Shown here: in pieces, positions 4,024-5,865 of the stretch
Numbering within the stretch: position 1 is the first letter of the stretch
How the letters are laid out: every line of letters begins with the position of its first letter
Assembly: GCA_017515765.1 (NCBI GenBank)
Contig: JAFWFF010000071.1
Span: forward strand, 1-5,865
DNA from: Bacillota bacterium
GTDB lineage: Bacteria > Bacillota > Clostridia > Peptostreptococcales > Anaerovoracaceae
Direction of reading: 5' to 3'
Length of the DNA stretch: 5,865 bases
Translations under genes and position numbers: made by a program
Notes under the pieces: model-generated
Told to the model about the DNA's origin: nothing
Seen by the model: the letters and a program-made list of their open reading frames with translations, nothing else
The model's database searches: none

Positions 4024-5863
4024 TCTGCAGTCCCACCTTTGCCGAGAATAATAATCCGTTGGTCTGCCTGTACAGGGTCAGCCGGTCAAGGGCCTTGGGC
4101 GAGTAGTTGTTCTGCGTGAAGTTCACGACCTGACCCGCTGCAGCTGCTCCTCCTCCGGGCGTGCCGTCTGCGGATATCTTCAGGGCGTCCGCGCTGAGGC
4201 TGACGCTTCCCTTCAGCTCCCCGACTGCGTCGCCGAGGGTCTGCTTCATGCTTGCGAGGGCTTCGGGCATGTCCTCCTCGAAGCCCTCCGCCATACCGGC
4301 AGGGAGCCAGCGTCCGATCTCGTCCGCCATGACTTTTGACGGGGACGCGATCCCGAAGATCCTCTTGAAGAAGTCCGTCACGTTTCCGACCCACGAGCGG
4401 ATCTTGTTCTTGATCCATTCGGTGCCGTTAGAGATTCCGCTCCAGATGCCCTCGACGATATTCTTACCGATGGAGACCACCTTCCCGGGGATCGCGCGGA
4501 TCCCGTCGATGATCCCGGCGCCGATCTCTGCGACCTTCGCCCAGAGCATCCCGAGGACGGATCCGATGCCCTGCACCAGGGCGACGAGGATCTGAACGCC
4601 TGCGTCGAGGATCTGCGGGAGGTATTCGATCAGGGTCGTGACGATCCCGATGATGATCTCCGGGAGCATCTCGATCAGCTGCGGGAGGGCCTCCGCGATG
4701 CCGAGCATGAGCTGGACAATGACCTCGCCTCCCACGCTCATGATCTCCGGGAGCATCTCTGCGAAGCCTCCGACGAGGACCGGCAGGGCATCCGCCAGTG
4801 CGGACGCAAGTCCCGGCAGAGCCTTAACGATGGCGCCGGCGAGCGACTTGATGATCGTCGTCCCGAGCTCCATAAACTTCGGGATCTGGTCTGTGATGAT
4901 CGTCGTGAATCCTGCGACCGTTCTCCCGACGACGTCGCCGATCGCTGTCCAGTCTCCGTCCGCCTCAATGATCCCGCGCGTGAATTCTCCTATCAGGTCG
5001 ACGCCCTCGGTCGAGAGGTCCTGAAGGGCCGGCAGAAGGATAAGCCCGAGGGCTCTCTTTCCTGCCTCGCTTCCTGCCTTCAGGCGCTGGATCGCGTCGT
5101 CAAAGGCTCCGAGATCTCCGAGCTGTTCATCCGTGAGGACGGCGCCCATCCGCTGCGCCTCGTCAGCTAGCTCCGCGAAGCCGGCGCTTCCCTGCGCGAT
5201 CAGCGGGTTGAGGTCCTGCGCGCTCTTTCCGAAGAGCTGCATCGCCAGGGCGTCTCGCTCCGTGGCGTTCTCGATGTTTCCGAGGGCGTCGATCGCTTCC
5301 CAGAATACCTCCTCACTGTCTCTCAGCTCTCCGTTCGCGTCCGTGACGCTGATCCCGAGCCGCGCGTATGCGTCCGCGTATGCTCCGGAGCCCTCGGCTG
5401 CGCTGGCCATGCCTCTCGTGTTACGCGCCAGGGCGCCGGTGACGGTGTCGAGGCTGACGTCGAGAAGTTCGGCTGCATAGCTGTACTCCTGCAGCATCTG
5501 TGCGCTGAGTCCCGTGACGGTGGACGTCGTGAGGATCTCGTCCGCGAAGGCGGCCGCCACGACGGTCATCTTGCCGAGGGCCGTGACGGCTGCTGTCGCG
5601 GCAGCGGTGAATGCGGCGAGCCCTGCGGCTGCGGCTTCCGCGGCGGCTTTTCCGACGTTCGTCAGCGTGGTCTTCAGCTTCCCGACGACGGCCTGCGTCT
5701 GGTCGGAGGAGTCGCGCATGTTCTTGAGTTCGGCGCTGTATTTTGAGATCTGCGCCTCCGTCTTCGCGACGGCTCCGCGCTGGTTCTCGACCTGGATCGC
5801 CAGCTTCTGCGCCTCCGCGCTGTCCGCTCCCATTTCCTTGGCCACGAGGGCGTACTGCGCCTC
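4016..5863 (-). CDS. Phage tail tape measure protein, C-terminal part (runs off right edge)
   Basis: The tape measure protein fills the tail tube during assembly, sets tail length, and is ejected at infection. 615 residues are visible. The frame stays open to the edge; the GTG at 5845 is an internal valine codon, not a credible start. Numbering from that valine: 5-55 is coiled-coil (EAQKLAIQVENQRGAVAKTE), 65-100 is alanine-rich and hydrophobic, and 180-225 has the common motif ATERDALAMQLFGKSAQDL. Residues 325-435 are a long hydrophobic stretch with LP at intervals of mostly 11 or 22 residues. FGIASPSKVMADEIGRWLPAGMAEGF (497-522) is the usual motif near the tape measure C-terminus. The tail ends with NFTQNNYSPKALDRLTLYRQTNGLL (575-599). 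The stop overlaps the dit start by 8 nt. No peptidase or lytic domain is seen in the visible part. Confidence 0.93.
   Translation of the reverse strand, partial: EAQYALVAKEMGADSAEAQKLAIQVENQRGAVAKTEAQISKYSAELKNMRDSSDQTQAVVGKLKTTLTNVGKAAAEAAAAGLAAFTAAATAAVTALGKMTVVAAAFADEILTTSTVTGLSAQMLQEYSYAAELLDVSLDTVTGALARNTRGMASAAEGSGAYADAYARLGISVTDANGELRDSEEVFWEAIDALGNIENATERDALAMQLFGKSAQDLNPLIAQGSAGFAELADEAQRMGAVLTDEQLGDLGAFDDAIQRLKAGSEAGKRALGLILLPALQDLSTEGVDLIGEFTRGIIEADGDWTAIGDVVGRTVAGFTTIITDQIPKFMELGTTIIKSLAGAIVKALPGLASALADALPVLVGGFAEMLPEIMSVGGEVIVQLMLGIAEALPQLIEMLPEIIIGIVTTLIEYLPQILDAGVQILVALVQGIGSVLGMLWAKVAEIGAGIIDGIRAIPGKVVSIGKNIVEGIWSGISNGTEWIKNKIRSWVGNVTDFFKRIFGIASPSKVMADEIGRWLPAGMAEGFEEDMPEALASMKQTLGDAVGELKGSVSLSADALKISADGTPGGGAAAAGQVVNFTQNNYSPKALDRLTLYRQTNGLLFSAKVGLQNV
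4559..4822 (-). repeat. 11/22-residue LP-phased hydrophobic repeats inside the tape measure gene
   Basis: Between residues 342 and 429 (numbered from the valine at 5845) the protein has units beginning ALP, ALP, MLP, ALP, YLP at steps of 11, 11, 22 and 22 residues, with an extra MLP seven residues after the fourth. Two stretches encoding EMLPEI share an exact 20-nt direct repeat at 4653-4672 and 4740-4759, 87 nt (29 codons) apart. Such phased repeats are known in tape measure proteins and are thought to reflect helical packing in the tube. Confidence 0.6.
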
Positions 5864-5865
5864 CA

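Larger units (their letters stand above)
1025..5865. mobile_element. Prophage end (siphophage-type), continuing past the right edge
   Basis: Everything from the tRNA fragment to the right edge is phage-like: a 170-nt non-coding terminus, a terminator, and four consecutive minus-strand tail genes in the conserved late order (tape measure, Dit, hub, baseplate). The region is more GC-rich than secD, with strong preference for C or G at third codon positions. Head, portal, terminase and integrase genes are expected further right and are not visible. The left boundary at 1024/1025 is approximate because the length of the att core is unknown. Confidence 0.85.

Overview
The window is a junction between a bacterial chromosome and the end of an integrated siphophage-type prophage. 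The host is probably a Clostridia-like Firmicute. That rests on the Gram-positive type of tail proteins, strong AGGAGG-type ribosome binding sites and a SecD of the Gram-positive kind, and no species can be named. Every real gene lies on the minus strand, so the biological reading order is from right to left.

Right and centre (about 1198-5865): the distal part of a phage late tail operon. In transcription order it holds the tape measure protein (C-terminal 615 residues, running off the right edge), the distal tail protein (Dit), a short baseplate hub or tail-associated protein of the ReqiPepy6 Gp37-like family, and a 279-residue baseplate or receptor-binding candidate. The genes overlap or sit 3-12 nt apart, and the start sites of the second to fourth genes have SD sequences, two of them in or around the preceding stop codon. 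A strong intrinsic terminator (1198-1228) closes the operon. No holin, endolysin, integrase or accessory gene lies between the last tail gene and the attachment site.

Middle (about 987-1197): non-coding phage terminus and attachment site. Positions 997-1024 read on the minus strand as the 3' end of a tRNA (T-arm, 3' acceptor strand, discriminator A, CCA) with no 5' half. This is what remains on the distal side when an element integrates into the 3' end of a tRNA gene. Acceptor sequence and discriminator fit tRNA-Leu best. The intact, phage-restored tRNA is predicted beyond the right edge, at the other end of the prophage. A rho-independent terminator (961-986) follows the tRNA 3' end.

Left (1-960): host chromosome. 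secD runs off the left edge (N-terminal 266 residues). Its well-formed promoter (TTGATT, 17 nt spacer, TATAAT) has an inverted repeat just upstream.

Functionally, the tail genes build the tail tube interior and tip, and SecD belongs to the host preprotein translocase. The two units are separated by two terminators pointing the same way, so phage late transcription is probably kept out of secD. I see no defence system, CRISPR, retroelement or other clearly new system here. The least explained DNA is the non-coding phage end at 1025-1197.
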